Positions 1 through 9,902 of a stretch of 31,667 nt of DNA are shown piece by piece. Under the pieces are notes generated by a model. It was not told the origin of the DNA. It made no database searches and was given only the letters and a program-made list of their open reading frames with translations. Each line of letters begins with the position of its first letter. Positions within the stretch are counted from its first letter, which is position 1. The position numbers and the translations under genes were made by a program. The DNA is from Spirogloea muscicola. Lineage: Eukaryota > Streptophyta > Zygnematophyceae > Spirogloeales > Spirogloeaceae. Where the stretch lies: NCBI GenBank assembly GCA_009602725.1, contig WELB01000044.1, positions 779,476-811,142 on the forward strand, given 5' to 3'.

Positions 1-182
1 CGGGGCCGCCGCCGCCGCCGCCGCGCCTGGAGCCGCCGCCCGCGCCGGTCTCGGCCCCATTCCGCTGCGGCACTGCAGGTCAGCCAGCGCCGTCGAGCGG
101 GCGTCAGGCCCTCGCGCCGCTGAGCGAGCCGGCGACGGCTCCGGAACGAAGCTGCTGGTCCTCGATCCTCGTCTCCGGCGCC
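1..182. other. GC-rich unassigned stretch with CCG triplet run
   Basis: A very GC-rich stretch opening with a CCG/GCC triplet run. It could be 5' UTR, promoter or an exon of a gene running off the window edge. A possible donor (CAG|GTCAGC) lies near 77. No frame gives a recognisable protein, so no gene is called. Confidence 0.3.
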
Positions 183-381
183 ATGATCGCGCCGCTTGGA
201 GGTGCTTCCACCACTGACTGCAAGTGCCGATTGATGGCACAATTGGCGCCGGCAGCTCTGCGGGGCGTCCGGGATGGCGGAGCGGCTGCGCGGGCCGTGC
301 GCCGGCGGATCGGAGGCGCAGCCCGCGCCGTCTCGCCGTCCGCGGCTCCTCTGACGGCGCGGCGGCTGCAGGCGCTGTGCA
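183..381 (+). other. Possible first exon (plastid transit peptide) of the UPF0114 gene
   Basis: From the ATG at 183 the frame is rich in Ala, Arg and Ser and poor in acidic residues, the composition of a chloroplast transit peptide. It could end at the donor CAG|GTGCAC near 381. Plant UPF0114 homologues are predicted plastid proteins, so a targeting exon is expected somewhere. However, the donor leaves phase 2, and the only phase-matching acceptor I see (CAAG before 803) is weak. The link to the downstream exons is inference; this may be 5' UTR. Confidence 0.3.
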
Positions 382-782
382 GGTGCACACCCACCCCCCC
401 TCCTCCTCAATTGGACAGCTCTCGTGCCCTCTCAAGACCACAATCCAGTGGCCCCGCTGGTTGCCTGCCACAAAAGTAGCGTTCCTGACGCTACGAACGA
501 GAACAAGGACACTCCGTGGCTCACCAGCTTCGTTGGCATGGAGTAGTCTTGGGCTCATTGGGAAAAACAGGGCAATTCCGTGTGCAGCGAGCACTGACAA
601 TGGCCACTTAGCTCGGGCAGCTCTTGCCTACATACTCGAAACAGCTTGTCGTTTACAAGCTTTTGGAGCCGGCAGCAGGGGCGCAAGTCTGGTGCCTCTG
701 AGCAAGCATTGAGGACATGTTCTTCTCAATGTTATAAAGCATCTGACACCCGTTTTGGCTAGCCAAGTAACGGTCCAGCACT

Positions 783-2528
783 ATGACGAAATCTGATGCA
801 AGCTGGCACTGCGTTTGCCAGCAGTTGCAGCAATTGCTCGCCAACGAGATAGAGGTTGGGGCCATGGATGGCTATGAGGAAGGAGCAGCTGTGCTCGCTG
901 CGAGGGCTCGAGCAGGAGCCTGCACTCCTGTCAGTGCCGAGCAGGCTGAGCGGATACAAAAACTTGAGTCATCCATTGAGCGGGTAATCTCCGTCTGCTT
1001 AGAAGCACATTCTCTTCGAAGCACATTCTCTTTTGGGCTCCCTGACATCAGTGTGTACTGTTATGTGGCCGAATCAAGGCCTCCATAGACCTTACCTGTT
1101 TCCAGTCTCACCCCATTGCTTCTTTACTCTTGGCCATTTTGCAGGCCATTTTTGATTGTAGGTTCTTCACTCTCTTTGCCGTCGCTGGCAGTCTTGCGGG
1201 TTCTCTCCTTTGCTTCTTGAAGGTGAGGTGCCAAGAATGATAGGTGTTGACTTCTTGCAGTCGAGGAACTATGTGCTTGGGCCTTTTGCCACCGTATTGC
1301 ACTCTACACATATTGCATGTCTAGCAGCTGCAAGCCTCTACTAGGACTTTCAATAGGAGCGTAGCCTGCACCATCTTCCGCTCCGAGGCTATATTGGCAG
1401 CTCTTGTACAGAGCAAATAGCCCGGCCTTCTGTGAGTATTTGGGTAGGCTGAGAGAGGCAGGTTGGAGGATGTGATGGCAAAGGCCCTGTCTGGTTCCTT
1501 AAACAAACCCTTTTGTTCTCTTGCAGGGTTCTCTGTTTGTTGCACAGTCTTTCATGGAGTACTTTTCCTCCTGCTGGCAAGGATTTGGCACAGGGAAGGT
1601 GATCCTTCTTCTTGTTGAAGCCGTCGGTGGGTTGGCAGCTTTCTCAGAGACTTCTTCCTCATCTAGATAGTGCAATGCATTCGTTGCATGCTGCTTTCAG
1701 CATAGGCAGGCCCACAATAGCTTGGCTTCTTGTGAAGGACATGTTGATATGCTAAAAACGCCTATGAAGTTCCTTTAAGGCTTGGCATGCTTTTGCAAAC
1801 TTGGTGCAAGTTGATGGTCATTGTTGCAGCACCTTTCCTGCAGATGTGTACCTCATGGGCACTGTGATGCTCATCTTTGGGATGGGCCTCTATGAGCTTT
1901 TCGTCAGCACTTTCGAAGTCCCTATAGCAGCTGCTGGAGTTCCGCTTAGCGCTGGCAGACCTATCTGTGGCTCCAACCTCTTTGGCCTGTTCCGCCTCCG
2001 AGTAAGTACAAGCTTCTGCAAATATCATGAATGAAAATTCTGCTTTTGTTATAATCTCAGATAATTGGACATTGAAAGTCCATTTATGGCAATCTCAACG
2101 TTCTGTAGCAGCTCGACGTACCGTCCAGCTTGTGCATGTATGGCCATTGTATTCACTTTCCACTTAATCATCTTACGAAGGCCTTGGCCTGTGTGATGGT
2201 TACCTTGTCGAAACCTTGTCGAAGAGCTAGCCCAGATAGAAGGCCAAGCAGCTATGAGGAACACCAAGCCCTTGAGCTAAGGATTAAATACCAAGGGTGA
2301 CTCCTTCGTGACTTTTCTTTGCAGGAGCGGCCAAAGTTTTTGAACATAACATCCCTTGATGAGCTCAAGACAAAGCTGGGCCATGTGATTGTCATGATTC
2401 TTCTTGTCGGGATGTTCGAGAAGAGCAAGAAGGTGATAATCCGCAGTAGTGTCGACCTCCTGGGCTTTTCTTGCTCAATCTTTGTTGCCTCTGGAAGCCT
2501 GTATTTACTCTCGAAGTTGCACCATTGA
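783..2528 (+). CDS. UPF0114 (YqhA-like) integral membrane protein, five exons
   Basis: Exons: 783-983, 1145-1222, 1527-1626, 1844-2001, 2325-2528. All introns are GT-AG and phases agree throughout (0, 0, 1, 0), giving 246 aa. The family match is clear in VYLMGTVMLIFGMGLYELF (exon 4), LDELKTKLGHVIVM (exon 5) and the C-terminal SGSLYLLSKL. Four hydrophobic segments are visible: exon 2 (CRFFTLFAVAGSLAGSLLCF), the exon 3/4 join, the centre of exon 5, and the C-terminus. Exon 1 holds a charged helix (AERIQKLESSIER) as in plant members. UPF0114 proteins occur in bacteria and plastids; their biochemical role is not established. The ATG at 783 follows an in-frame TAA at 768, so it is a possible start, but exon 1 could instead begin at a CAG acceptor near 821-830 and join an upstream targeting exon. 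The downstream exons are secure; the N-terminus is not. Confidence 0.9.
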
Positions 2529-3360
2529 GGCGGACGGGTCCTTGTCATTTGAGGCTCATGTATTCTCAGCTGCAGATAGTGGCAAAGTTTAATTGCCTGG
2601 ATAGGTTGCACATATTGGTCCTGCTTGCGGCAGGAGATAGCTGTACATCTGTACAAATATGTCATTATAGTGAGTATGTCAAGGGCAGGTACTTCAATTT
2701 GAAGAATGACTGCAATATGGGACTGCAGCAACGACCAGGGCTCATGTGTCTATCAATCCAATTCAAGCCGAGATCATATTGAGCGCAGCATGGATTAGAA
2801 GTAGATTAGACAATTTTGAAATGAGGGCACTCAGTCGCGTTTTCTACAATCTCGGCGAGCTGTGTCAAGCTAGATGTGCCCAGGTTGTCAGCCAAGGGCT
2901 TGGCCATAAGAAGGTAAGGTTTGACTGGTATGGTGATTGTGAAGGCTCGGGCTGGGCTTAGTTGTGGCCAACCCAGGACAAATAGCGAGAATGAGAGTGC
3001 AGACATGCCAGTGGACGTTTTCAACAGAGGTGGCACTCAAAGATGTGGCCACTCCACTGAAGTTCCCCGTCGTCTTCAGTCAGTACATGGTATATATCTA
3101 GACAATTTGGGGACGACCAGAATGACAAAGGCGATGCAAAGGGCTCCGTGCGGACCACCTGAATGGCTTGACTGCAGCTTGAGCTAAACTCGAGCATCTG
3201 AAAAGAGAGAAGCTCTTGCAGACAGAGCGTGGTGGAAAAGGGCAACGCAATGAGAGTGCTCAAGGATGTTGGAGCACCAACGCGCTCGTCACAGGTGCTT
3301 GAGAGAACCTCAGCCCCATGGCAGTTTGGAATTGCGAGCCGGGTGGAAGCCTGCTGTGCA
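2529..3360. other. Intergenic region after UPF0114, no gene recognised
   Basis: Lower GC than the surroundings. One exon-like piece ends at AAGAAG|GTAAGG near 2914, but its peptide matches nothing I know. The region probably includes the UPF0114 3' UTR. Confidence 0.3.
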
Positions 3361-3367
3361 AAGGGAA

Positions 3368-3411
3368 AGTGGCTCCCCTAATGGGGGCAAGGGCTGTGAG
3401 AAGCCAACGCG
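3368..3411 (-). repeat. LINE-tail hairpin repeat, minus orientation
   Basis: Reads AGTGGCTCCCC...GGGCAAGGGCTGTGAGAAGCC on the plus strand, the reverse complement of the hairpin and its downstream tail. The LINE ORF is absent here. Confidence 0.7.
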
Positions 3412-3551
3412 ACACCACTTCCGATGGTGGTTATGGCTTATTCTACGTTACAACATTCAGCACTAATCCAGGCCACTGACTTCCGTGGCGGTGCTCCAGC
3501 TCGCCAGATTAGCCTATTGATAGTATCTATGCTCAATCGCGGGTACTGGAG

Positions 3552-3685
3552 TCCCCCTTAGCATAGGAGTGATGTCTCTGTCCGGCTTCCGCACGGTCAC
3601 CATCAGCCCTTCTTAGCATCGAAAGAAATGGCTCGGCTCATAGAAAAAGAGATGCTAGCAAAGCCCCTTAGCATAGGAGTGATGT
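3552..3685 (+). repeat. Pair of short direct repeats (CCCTTAGCATAGGAGTGATG)
   Basis: CCCTTAGCATAGGAGTGATGT occurs near 3553 and again near 3665, about 112 bp apart. The same CCCTTAGCAT...GGG block occurs in the LINE 3' UTRs at 10577 and 11013 and, inverted, at 5490, so these are probably remnants of such UTRs. Confidence 0.55.
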
Positions 3686-3777
3686 GACAGGCAGAGTGAA
3701 CCAAATCAAGTGCAAATGAAAAGCAGCGCAAATGAGCTTACTCCAGAAAATTTGACAAGGACAGTGTATGTATGATG

Positions 3778-3830
3778 AGTTGCCCTGCGAGAAGTGGAAG
3801 TTCATCCCGAACAGTTCTCGCAGGGCAACT
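3778..3830. repeat. Perfect 16-bp inverted repeat (hairpin)
   Basis: AGTTGCCCTGCGAGAA at 3778-3793 is exactly complementary to 3815-3830. The 21-nt spacer itself contains a GTTC...GAAC pair, so transcription would give a long stable hairpin. It is not a copy of the LINE-tail family. Confidence 0.85.
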
Positions 3831-3909
3831 TCACTCCCACAATTCGCTCCAAACGAGCGTCCCTCGCAATTTCATGCGCACGGCGCGCATTTTCCCCTCA
3901 ATACTCGTA

Positions 3910-3945
3910 CGTACCTTCTGGGGTGGCCTCTCACAGCCAATGGAA
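3910..3945 (+). repeat. Degenerate LINE-tail hairpin repeat
   Basis: CTGGGGTGGCCTCTCACAGCC matches the hairpin core with one changed base on the left stem. The upstream CCTTGTCC block is not preserved. Confidence 0.5.
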
Positions 3946-4049
3946 AAGAGGATGCGGCTGCTGATCGTGAAAGCGGCTAACATATTTCATCAATGCATTG
4001 GAGGAGCTCTCTACTTTCGTCTTTCTTCTGCTCACGTCTGGGCCGCCAT

Positions 4050-4530
4050 CACCCCTTGGCCAGGCGACGGCAGCTGGCGTGGGGATGGGCCGGCCAGCTC
4101 GGGCATAAGCCCCCCCCTCATCAAAACCCCGGTTGGTCACAAAGCCCCCGCCCCGGTCAAAACCCCGGGCCCTGACGCGCGCGCGCGTGGGCCGGGCCAC
4201 GTGCCCCAGAACGCGGCCGCACGGCCGCGGCCCACGGGCCCGCGCCTGAGCGGCCACGTGACGGCCGTCGGTAGGCCACGTGGCGCCGCGCGCCTTCCCG
4301 CCGAATCATTGCGCGCGGCGCCCCGAGGCACGTGCGGCTTGCCGACGTGGCGGGCTTCCGGCGAGGGTCGGCGGGCCCCCGTGGGCGGCGCAAGTGTCGG
4401 CAGCAGGCGGGGAGGGGTGGCCCTCATGTGGCGGCCCGCCAAGCCAGGCGCTAGTCTGGCGGGCGGCGCTATTCCAGCGGACAGCGCTTTGGCGCGGCGC
4501 GGCAGGCCGGTTGCGCCGAAGCTAGGTGTC
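4050..4530. promoter_or_regulatory. GC-rich block with four CACGTG (G-box) sites
   Basis: CACGTG occurs at 4198-4203, 4255-4260, 4277-4282 and 4329-4334 within a very GC-rich, CpG-dense 480-bp block. It lies about 1.4 kb upstream of a bHLH gene whose basic region has the His-Glu-Arg residues of G-box binders. Promoter or enhancer function is inference. A long open frame crosses the block, but GC richness alone explains it. Confidence 0.4.
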
Positions 4531-4712
4531 ACAGCCTTATGCAGTCTGTCACGCAGTCCACTTTCATGCACGTTTGCTGTTTTGTTTCAGAGTCACCTCT
4601 CATTGCATGCCACTGCGCGCCTTTCTCCTTGGGAAGCACTTTCTTTGAGCTGGTCTTTCACAGCGATCGCCTCGAAGAGTGTGCTTCTTCTCCGAAGCAA
4701 TTAGCTTCTGCT

Positions 4713-4792
4713 TGGCAGCTTAGCATGTGATCAGGCATATGATACAACAGGGTGGCAGCTTAGCATGTGTGTCAGCCATATGACGTAACAGA
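4713..4792 (+). repeat. Tandem duplication of a 40-bp unit
   Basis: Two adjacent units start GGCAGCTTAGCATGTG and share CATATGA about 10 bases further on, with several substitutions between them. Confidence 0.7.
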
Positions 4793-5335
4793 GTGGGATG
4801 TGATACTTGACATTGACTTAAGCACAGGCAAGGTTGAACAGGGAGCTTGACTGATCTCCAGCACATCTACAGGTTGTGCATGGAGGAGGTATTTGCCCAC
4901 ACCGTCTGCGGCAAGTGTCCTCTGCTTCTCCACCTCGTACTCCACTCTCACAAGTCACGTTCTGTGCTTCAAAAGACAAAGAATAGGCTCTCCCAATGGG
5001 GTCGATGGCTGTGAACGCCAGCCCCAAGAGGATGAACAAGGTTCAAAGGGGCCTGTAAATGCAAGCCATGCAACTGTGCAAATGGCCACTTGAGTGCATG
5101 CTCAGTGAAACGTAGTCAGCAGGTCGGCAAGCGGCTGGTAGGGGAATAGAGGCGCCACGCCGAGGCCAGAGGCGGCAGCCAATGCATGGCCTGTTTGCTA
5201 ATGCACGGGAATGCCTGAAAATGCTAGAGCAAGATGATGAGGCACAGACGGCACACCTAAGTGAGTGACCCCGCGGCATTGAAAGAAGCTGAAAGAGGAA
5301 GAAGCAGCTAAATGGGAGGCTCGTCCAGCCCTTCC
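4793..5335. other. Intergenic region with one hairpin repeat, no gene recognised
   Basis: Apart from the hairpin repeat at 4986-5055 I find no coding signal with splice or family support. Confidence 0.3.
4986..5055 (-). repeat. LINE-tail hairpin repeat, minus orientation
   Basis: GGCTCTCCCAATGGGG, then GGCTGTGAACGCCAGCCCC and GAACAAGGTTCAAAGGGGCC: the full reverse-complemented consensus, including the TTCGAACCTTGTTC-like leading block. Confidence 0.75.
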
Positions 5336-5578
5336 ACAGGGGGCGACGGGTGTGAAGGCCAGTCCAGAAAAGGATGAACAAGGTCCAAGGAGAGAAGGCG
5401 AGCGCTGAGCATGATTGGAAAGGGGGGCCAATGCCAGCCAATACATTGTTCAGGCAAACGTAGTGCAAAAGATGGGGCTACATGAAACCAAGCCCTATGC
5501 TAAGGTGGCTGAGGTAACAGGCTGTTGTGACCTTGGTACCCACGAGTGAGCACATCACAAGTCCGACAAGCTAACTTG
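5336..5578 (-). mobile_element. 5'-truncated LINE 3' end (B-type UTR) with hairpin tail
   Basis: Read on the minus strand: the ORF end block (CTCACTCGTGGGTACC, 5533-5550), the UTR blocks CCTTAGCATAGGGCTTGG, TTTGCACTACGTTTGCCTGA and a GGCC-CCCTTCCAATCATGC block, then GGACCTTGTTCATCC and the hairpin. The same block order occurs on the plus strand at 10930-11128, without the hairpin. The junction from B-type UTR straight into the hairpin shows that the hairpin belongs to this LINE UTR too. Confidence 0.75.
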
Positions 5579-5688
5579 GGGAGCAAAGAAGAAGCTCTTC
5601 CGAAGGAGGCAACTGCCGCTTGTTATTGACCGCTGGAATCCACCGCTCTCAACCCCTTTCAACTGCAGGGTGGAAACCCAGCCGCCAG

Positions 5689-6880
5689 ATGTGGCGGGGG
5701 GGGGTTTGGCTGGGAGGGCCCTGCGCGCCCTTCCCCGGGTGGGGCCCGGAGGTCCCTTCCCCTTGCGCGGGAAAGTGGCCCTTGAGATGCGCCAGGGGCC
5801 AAGCCCTGGTGGCGCGCATGTGGCCCGGGGGGGGGGCCACGGGGGAGGAGGCTTCGTGCTTCCCCCCCTCTTACTCCGCCACACCCGCCGCGCCAGCGCC
5901 AGCCCCCGCCCGCCGCCGCCGCGCCCGTGGCGGCACCTCCGACGGCGGCGCCGGCGGCGGCGGCCGCAATGGCGGCACTCGCAGCGGCATGTGCGCCTCC
6001 CGCCACATGGCCGCCGAGCAGCGCCGGCGGGCCCGCATCAATGACCGGTAAGACGGGGCCTGCTGGTCTTCCCACGTCTGTGCAATTGTGAGTGTAAGCG
6101 GCCGCCCTGTCAACAGGATTGGGGTTCCTCTGCTCATATGTCACAGCGTTGGTGGTGCGCAGGCTGGATGCCCTGAGGACCATTGTGCCGCACTCGGCGC
6201 GGTCCAACACGGCGGCGTTCTTGACGGAGGTGTTCGACTACGTCTCCTCCCTCCACAAGCAGCTGGACAAGCTGCGCGACGGCTCGATTGACCTCAACAT
6301 CGCCGCCACCGAGGGCGGGAAGGCCAAGGAGGCAGCGTCTGCGGCCAAGGAGGCTGCGTCTGCGCTGGCCGAGCAGCAACAGCCGAGCGGCCGCGGTGGC
6401 CACAAGCGCTCCAGGAGCAGCAATTGCGACGAGGAGAGCGAGTTGGAGACAGAGTCGGAGGAAAGTCCTGCCAACAATTGCGTTGACAACCCAGGCAGCG
6501 GCGATTGCACGTGCCGCTCTTCAGCCTTCAATCTCCCACCGCCTGCGACCACCGCGCAGATGTCGCCCTACCCCTGCGCCACGTCTCAGGCCGTCACAGA
6601 TGTCGCGGCTGCTGCCAGGTCCTGGGGCTTGGCGCAGGCTCAGGTCCAGGTGTACACTCAGACTCATGCCCCGGTGCAGGCGCAAGCCAAGATGCAGCTG
6701 GATGCGCAGGCTCAGATCATTTTCGCCCAGCAGGGCCAGGCAGCCCTTGCGCTGGCAAGGGCAGAGGCACTGCAGGAGCCCTCGAAGAGGCGGAGGTGCT
6801 CGACCTTCAACTCGTGCTCCAACAGCTACAGGCTGGGCCAGGCTGTGCACCGCCCCATCGCCCTGAAGCCACAGCCCTGA
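5689..6880 (+). CDS. bHLH transcription factor, BIM-like, at least two exons
   Basis: Exons: about 5689-6047 and 6163-6880, joined by a GT-AG intron with matching phase (2/1). The basic region RHMAAEQRRRARINDR has the His-x3-Glu-x3-Arg set of E-box/G-box binders. It runs into helix 1 LDALRTIVPHSAR, a loop, and helix 2 AAFLTEVFDYVSSLHKQL. The sequence most resembles plant BIM (BES1-interacting Myc-like) proteins (EQRRRxKINDR...IPHSD...KASFLLEVIEYI). After the bHLH come an Ala-rich stretch, basic KRSR and SKRRR patches (possible nuclear signals), an acidic SEESELETESEES-like stretch and a Gln/Ala-rich tail. It should be a nuclear DNA-binding dimer; targets are unknown. The start is uncertain: 5689 is the first ATG in frame, 5989 is a later one, and a good pyrimidine-rich acceptor ending at 5668 suggests a further upstream exon. 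Confidence 0.85.
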
Positions 6881-8036
6881 GGCCAGCGGGTTACGACCTT
6901 CTTCACTTGAAGGCAGCATCTGCCACTGGATTTTCACGCTACAGCCACACTATTTGGGAGTTTGAGGAAGAGCTGTACAGCAGGTGGCCAAATTTTGCCG
7001 CCAAATGCGACTAGCTTTCACAGGAGGCAACTCGCTTACGCGACACATCCAATGGCAGGCCTCGATGTCTGTGCCCTGCGGACCGTAGCTTTTAGATTTT
7101 TGAGAGGGCGTGAGCCCAGAGAGTGGTCGCTGATGACAAAGTGGGCAAGGCCCCTTTCTTCCAATTGGGACAATTTTGCCGCGCTAAGAGCTGGATAGCG
7201 CAAGAGCGGGCTGCATTTGGCCCTGCCGCGGCGCGCTGCATGAACTTGATCGTCAAACATTTTTCCCTCTTCCATGTACCATCTGCTGGTCTTGTTCTGA
7301 TTTGACAGGGACGCGGGATGCCTATGCCTGCCACGGCTGCCTATGCCTGCCAAGCCAGCCCGCCGCTTGAAGCTGGCGGCGCAGCAATGGCACACCGCAA
7401 TGCCTTGCAGCGTCTTTCAGGGATGCAGAAGCAGTTGAGTCGGGTTTCAGACGAGCGTCTCGCACACGGAGGCTGCCGGAGTTTTTCAAGACTTGAGCTG
7501 GACGTCTCGAGAAACTGCGGCGAGAGCGGGGCAAGCGGCGTACGAGTCAAGGTAGGTCCAGGCCCGCCGGACAGTTGCTGCGATGGGGATGAAGGGGGGT
7601 CGTGGGTAGCCGCCGCCAGCCGCCGCCGGACCCTGGGGGACCGGCATCCCCGAGGATGCCTTCGTACTTCGCCACGCGTCGCCAGCAGCACCTCGCCATG
7701 TGGCACGGTGCTGTCGCCGTCCGACGTGGAGGTCCCCACGTGACGCGTCATGGGCGGTCGGATTGCTCCCCGGTGCTCATCGGGCGGCTCCAGGCCGCCC
7801 TCTAGATCTCTCCCACCCGATTGAAGCGGGTACGACTCCTGGGGCCCGCTCTGTGGACGGTGCTTGTGCTGCTACGGTGATGAATATGGTGGGTGACGGG
7901 CGCGGTGCGCATGGAGTGCAAGGGAGGGCCAATGCGAGCCAAACCTGCTGTTCAACCAGAGCAAAGAGTCAGGCCACACAAAGCGCTGTAAGAGGGTGGC
8001 CGAAGGTAGCAGTGCGTAAGTTGCTGAAGAAAGAGA
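6881..8036. other. Region downstream of the bHLH gene, no gene recognised
   Basis: It contains the presumed bHLH 3' UTR, then a GC-rich block (about 7330-7810) with one more CACGTG at 7737. Open frames in the GC-rich block overlap on both strands without family similarity or convincing splice sites. Confidence 0.3.
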
Positions 8037-8175
8037 GAAGGCGCGCGGTGCGCATGAAATTGAAAGGGAGGCCAATTCTAGCCTTACAAATGACCTGTTA
8101 ACTGGGTAATGAGCTGGCTAAGGGGGACACTAATAACCCCGAGTGAGCACATGCATATCTGACAAGCTATACTGA
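8037..8175 (-). mobile_element. 5'-truncated LINE 3' end, B-type UTR
   Basis: On the minus strand: AGCTTGTCAGATATGCATG, CTCACTCGGGGTTATTAG (ORF end), CCCTTAGCCAGCTCATTACC, then TTGGCCTCCCTTTCAATTTC and ATGCGCACCGCGCGCC. It matches the copies at 8695 and 11548 block for block. Confidence 0.7.
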
Positions 8176-8470
8176 GGCGCCAAACCACCACCACGGAAGC
8201 CATTAGCCTGGGCTAATATAATGCACGACCAGCACGCTGGTGTATCGCAAGTGCCTGGGAGCCCTGTAGACTCAATGATAGCCGCATTCAATAGCATACA
8301 ATGATGGCTTGCGGGACGCCAGAATGCCCCAAGCTACCCGCCCGACTACGTCGGCGGGCATCGACATGCAGTGCCAGGCAATGGAGGAGGGAAGATGAAG
8401 AAAAAAAGTGCTTGCGCAAACTGAGCATCCCTCTGCATCATTGTTGGTGTGTAGTTTTGTCTTTTGCTTT

Positions 8471-8525
8471 GGATTTGGACATTGTCCATTCTTTTTTGGG
8501 CTGGCTTTGCTTGCCCCCCTTCTCT
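8471..8525 (+). repeat. LINE-tail hairpin repeat, plus orientation
   Basis: GGACATTGTCCATTC, a T run, then GGGCTGGCTTTGCTTGCCCC. It faces the minus-strand copy at 8562-8622, so the two form a foldback with arms of about 50 bp. Confidence 0.75.
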
Positions 8526-8561
8526 CAGGGCGAGCACTTTCTTTCTTCTTGCGCATAGAAG

Positions 8562-8690
8562 GTAGGGGCTGGGAAAGGCCAGCCCAAAAGAATGGACAAG
8601 GTCCAAAGAGCCAAACAGTCCTAAAATTACACAGCTGGACACGAGACTACTGCAGATGGAAGCCTAGTAACCGCGAGTGAGCAGCTACTG
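8562..8690 (-). mobile_element. 5'-truncated LINE 3' end with A-type UTR and hairpin
   Basis: On the minus strand: the ORF end CTCACTCGCGGTTACTAG, then GGCTTCCATCTGCAGTAG, similar to the UTR at 25250, then GGACCTTGTCCATTC and a perfect stem GGGCTGGCCTTTCCCAGCCC. This copy directly links ORF end, UTR and hairpin. Confidence 0.75.
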
Positions 8691-8694
8691 AAGA

Positions 8695-8825
8695 AAAATG
8701 CGAGGTGCGCATGGAACGAAAGGGAGGCCAATCGAGCCTCAATAAGTCCTGGTAACGGGGCAATGAGCTGCCCAAGGGAGTCTCTAGGACCCTTGGAGCT
8801 CTCTAGGACCCTTGCAGCTCCTCTC
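8695..8825 (-). mobile_element. LINE 3' UTR fragment (B-type) plus 21-bp tandem duplication
   Basis: On the minus strand: CTCATTGCCCCGTTACCAGG and TTGGCCTCCCTTTCGTTCC, then ATGCGCACC. At 8780-8822 the unit CTCTAGGACCCTTGxAGCT is present twice in tandem. Confidence 0.65.
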
Positions 8826-9345
8826 TCGCTGCAGTATTGCCTGGCGGCAAGCATTATATGCTGTGCTCGCATTCGATGCACCAATGGAGGAGCGATCATT
8901 CTCCTTCACTGCAGCTGCTCGATGCAGTGGCCGTCCTTTCTTTTCTTGCATTGCCTCTTATGACCCTTGACATGCTTCTTTTTAGACGGGCACCACTTGC
9001 CACCTCATGTCGGCAGTATTGAGTGCGTCCTACAGCCACTGCCTCTTGGATCAACGACTTCGTTGCTTCGTTTGCTTTGTTTCTCCTTCAGCCAACGCTT
9101 TCTACACAAGCTTTTCGTTGACCTCTCTTACCATAGACAAAAATAGTGCTTTCTTCCCTTCGTGCACAAGGCCAGGGGCTCGCCCCCAGCAGCACAACTG
9201 CCTCATTTTGGTGTGGCAACATTTACCTGCTGCTGGTCATTCTGACTTGCGGCTCTTTGCCAGGATCAGCTGACCGCTTACCAAGAAATCATAGTCTGTA
9301 GCAATCATTTCGCTTAGAATTGTTCCTTCACCTTGCCGATTCTGT
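8826..9345. other. Pyrimidine-rich intergenic region, no gene recognised
   Basis: AT-richer and pyrimidine-rich on the plus strand. Several short frames are open but none has family similarity. Confidence 0.25.
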
Positions 9346-9416
9346 CTTTTCATCTTGCCATTCCCTCTTGGGCTGGCCTTCGACAGCCATTGCCCCTTTT
9401 GAGGGAGCTTCTTCGC
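9346..9416 (+). repeat. LINE-tail hairpin repeat, plus orientation
   Basis: CATCTTGCCATTCCC, TTGGGCTGGCCTTCGACAGCC, ATTGCCCCTTTTGAGGGAGC, then TTCTTC. This is a nearly complete consensus copy with its downstream tail. Confidence 0.75.
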
Positions 9417-9479
9417 CCTCCTATCCTGGGTGCTCTTCCCCAAAGACCTCGTGAATCTCGGGGGCGCGGTGCGCATGAA

Positions 9480-9880
9480 AAGAACAGATATGCAGCTGGC
9501 AAGCCCATCTCAGCCGGAAACACTCTGCACGTCGTGTGTAGCCTAAATTGGCAATCTTCTGAAGGAGAGTGTGAAAGCGGGGATCCAGACAGCCTTTGTC
9601 TGGGTCGACTGCCGCTGGCAGGAGCTGATCGCATTGGGGGTAATCGGAGCAGTGCTGCAACTTTCTTTGTTCTGCACCGCCCACTGCGTGGCCAGCGATG
9701 TGTTTCGATGCTGGACCTTTACACGCCTCCGTAACAACGACATCGACCAAGGCCCGCAGTCCTCCACCAGGTTGCACGCCCACAATGTCAAGTGTGCGGC
9801 AATGATGACGTCCCAAAGAAGGGAGGTCAAGCCGACCGAATAATGCACTGTTCGTAAAGGATGTGAAGAAATTATGATAA
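9480..9880 (-). pseudogene. LINE fragment (family 2): RLE endonuclease domain
   Basis: The minus-strand frame reads LGRHHCRTLDIVGVQPGGG, then LRALVDVVVTEA, AEQRK and LLPAAVD...FHTLLQKIANL. This is the R-x-x-D / V-D-V-x-x-T / K pattern of the restriction-like endonuclease at the C-terminus of R2/NeSL-type LINEs, with the usual PLAVD-type block after it. It differs clearly from the 22462 family. The reverse transcriptase part is missing, so the copy is strongly 5'-truncated. The frame runs on into repeat sequence at both ends, so the open length overstates the element. Confidence 0.7.
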
Positions 9881-9902
9881 TAATATGGGGCAAGAATGAG
9901 GG

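Noticed and set aside
3772-4704. 310-codon open frame on the plus strand
   Set aside because: It crosses the GC-rich G-box block and a hairpin repeat. Composition follows GC content, other frames are equally open and no domain is recognisable.
5593-5688. Upstream extension of the bHLH frame to a TTG
   Set aside because: Eukaryotic genes rarely start at TTG, and a good acceptor at 5668 suggests an intron instead.
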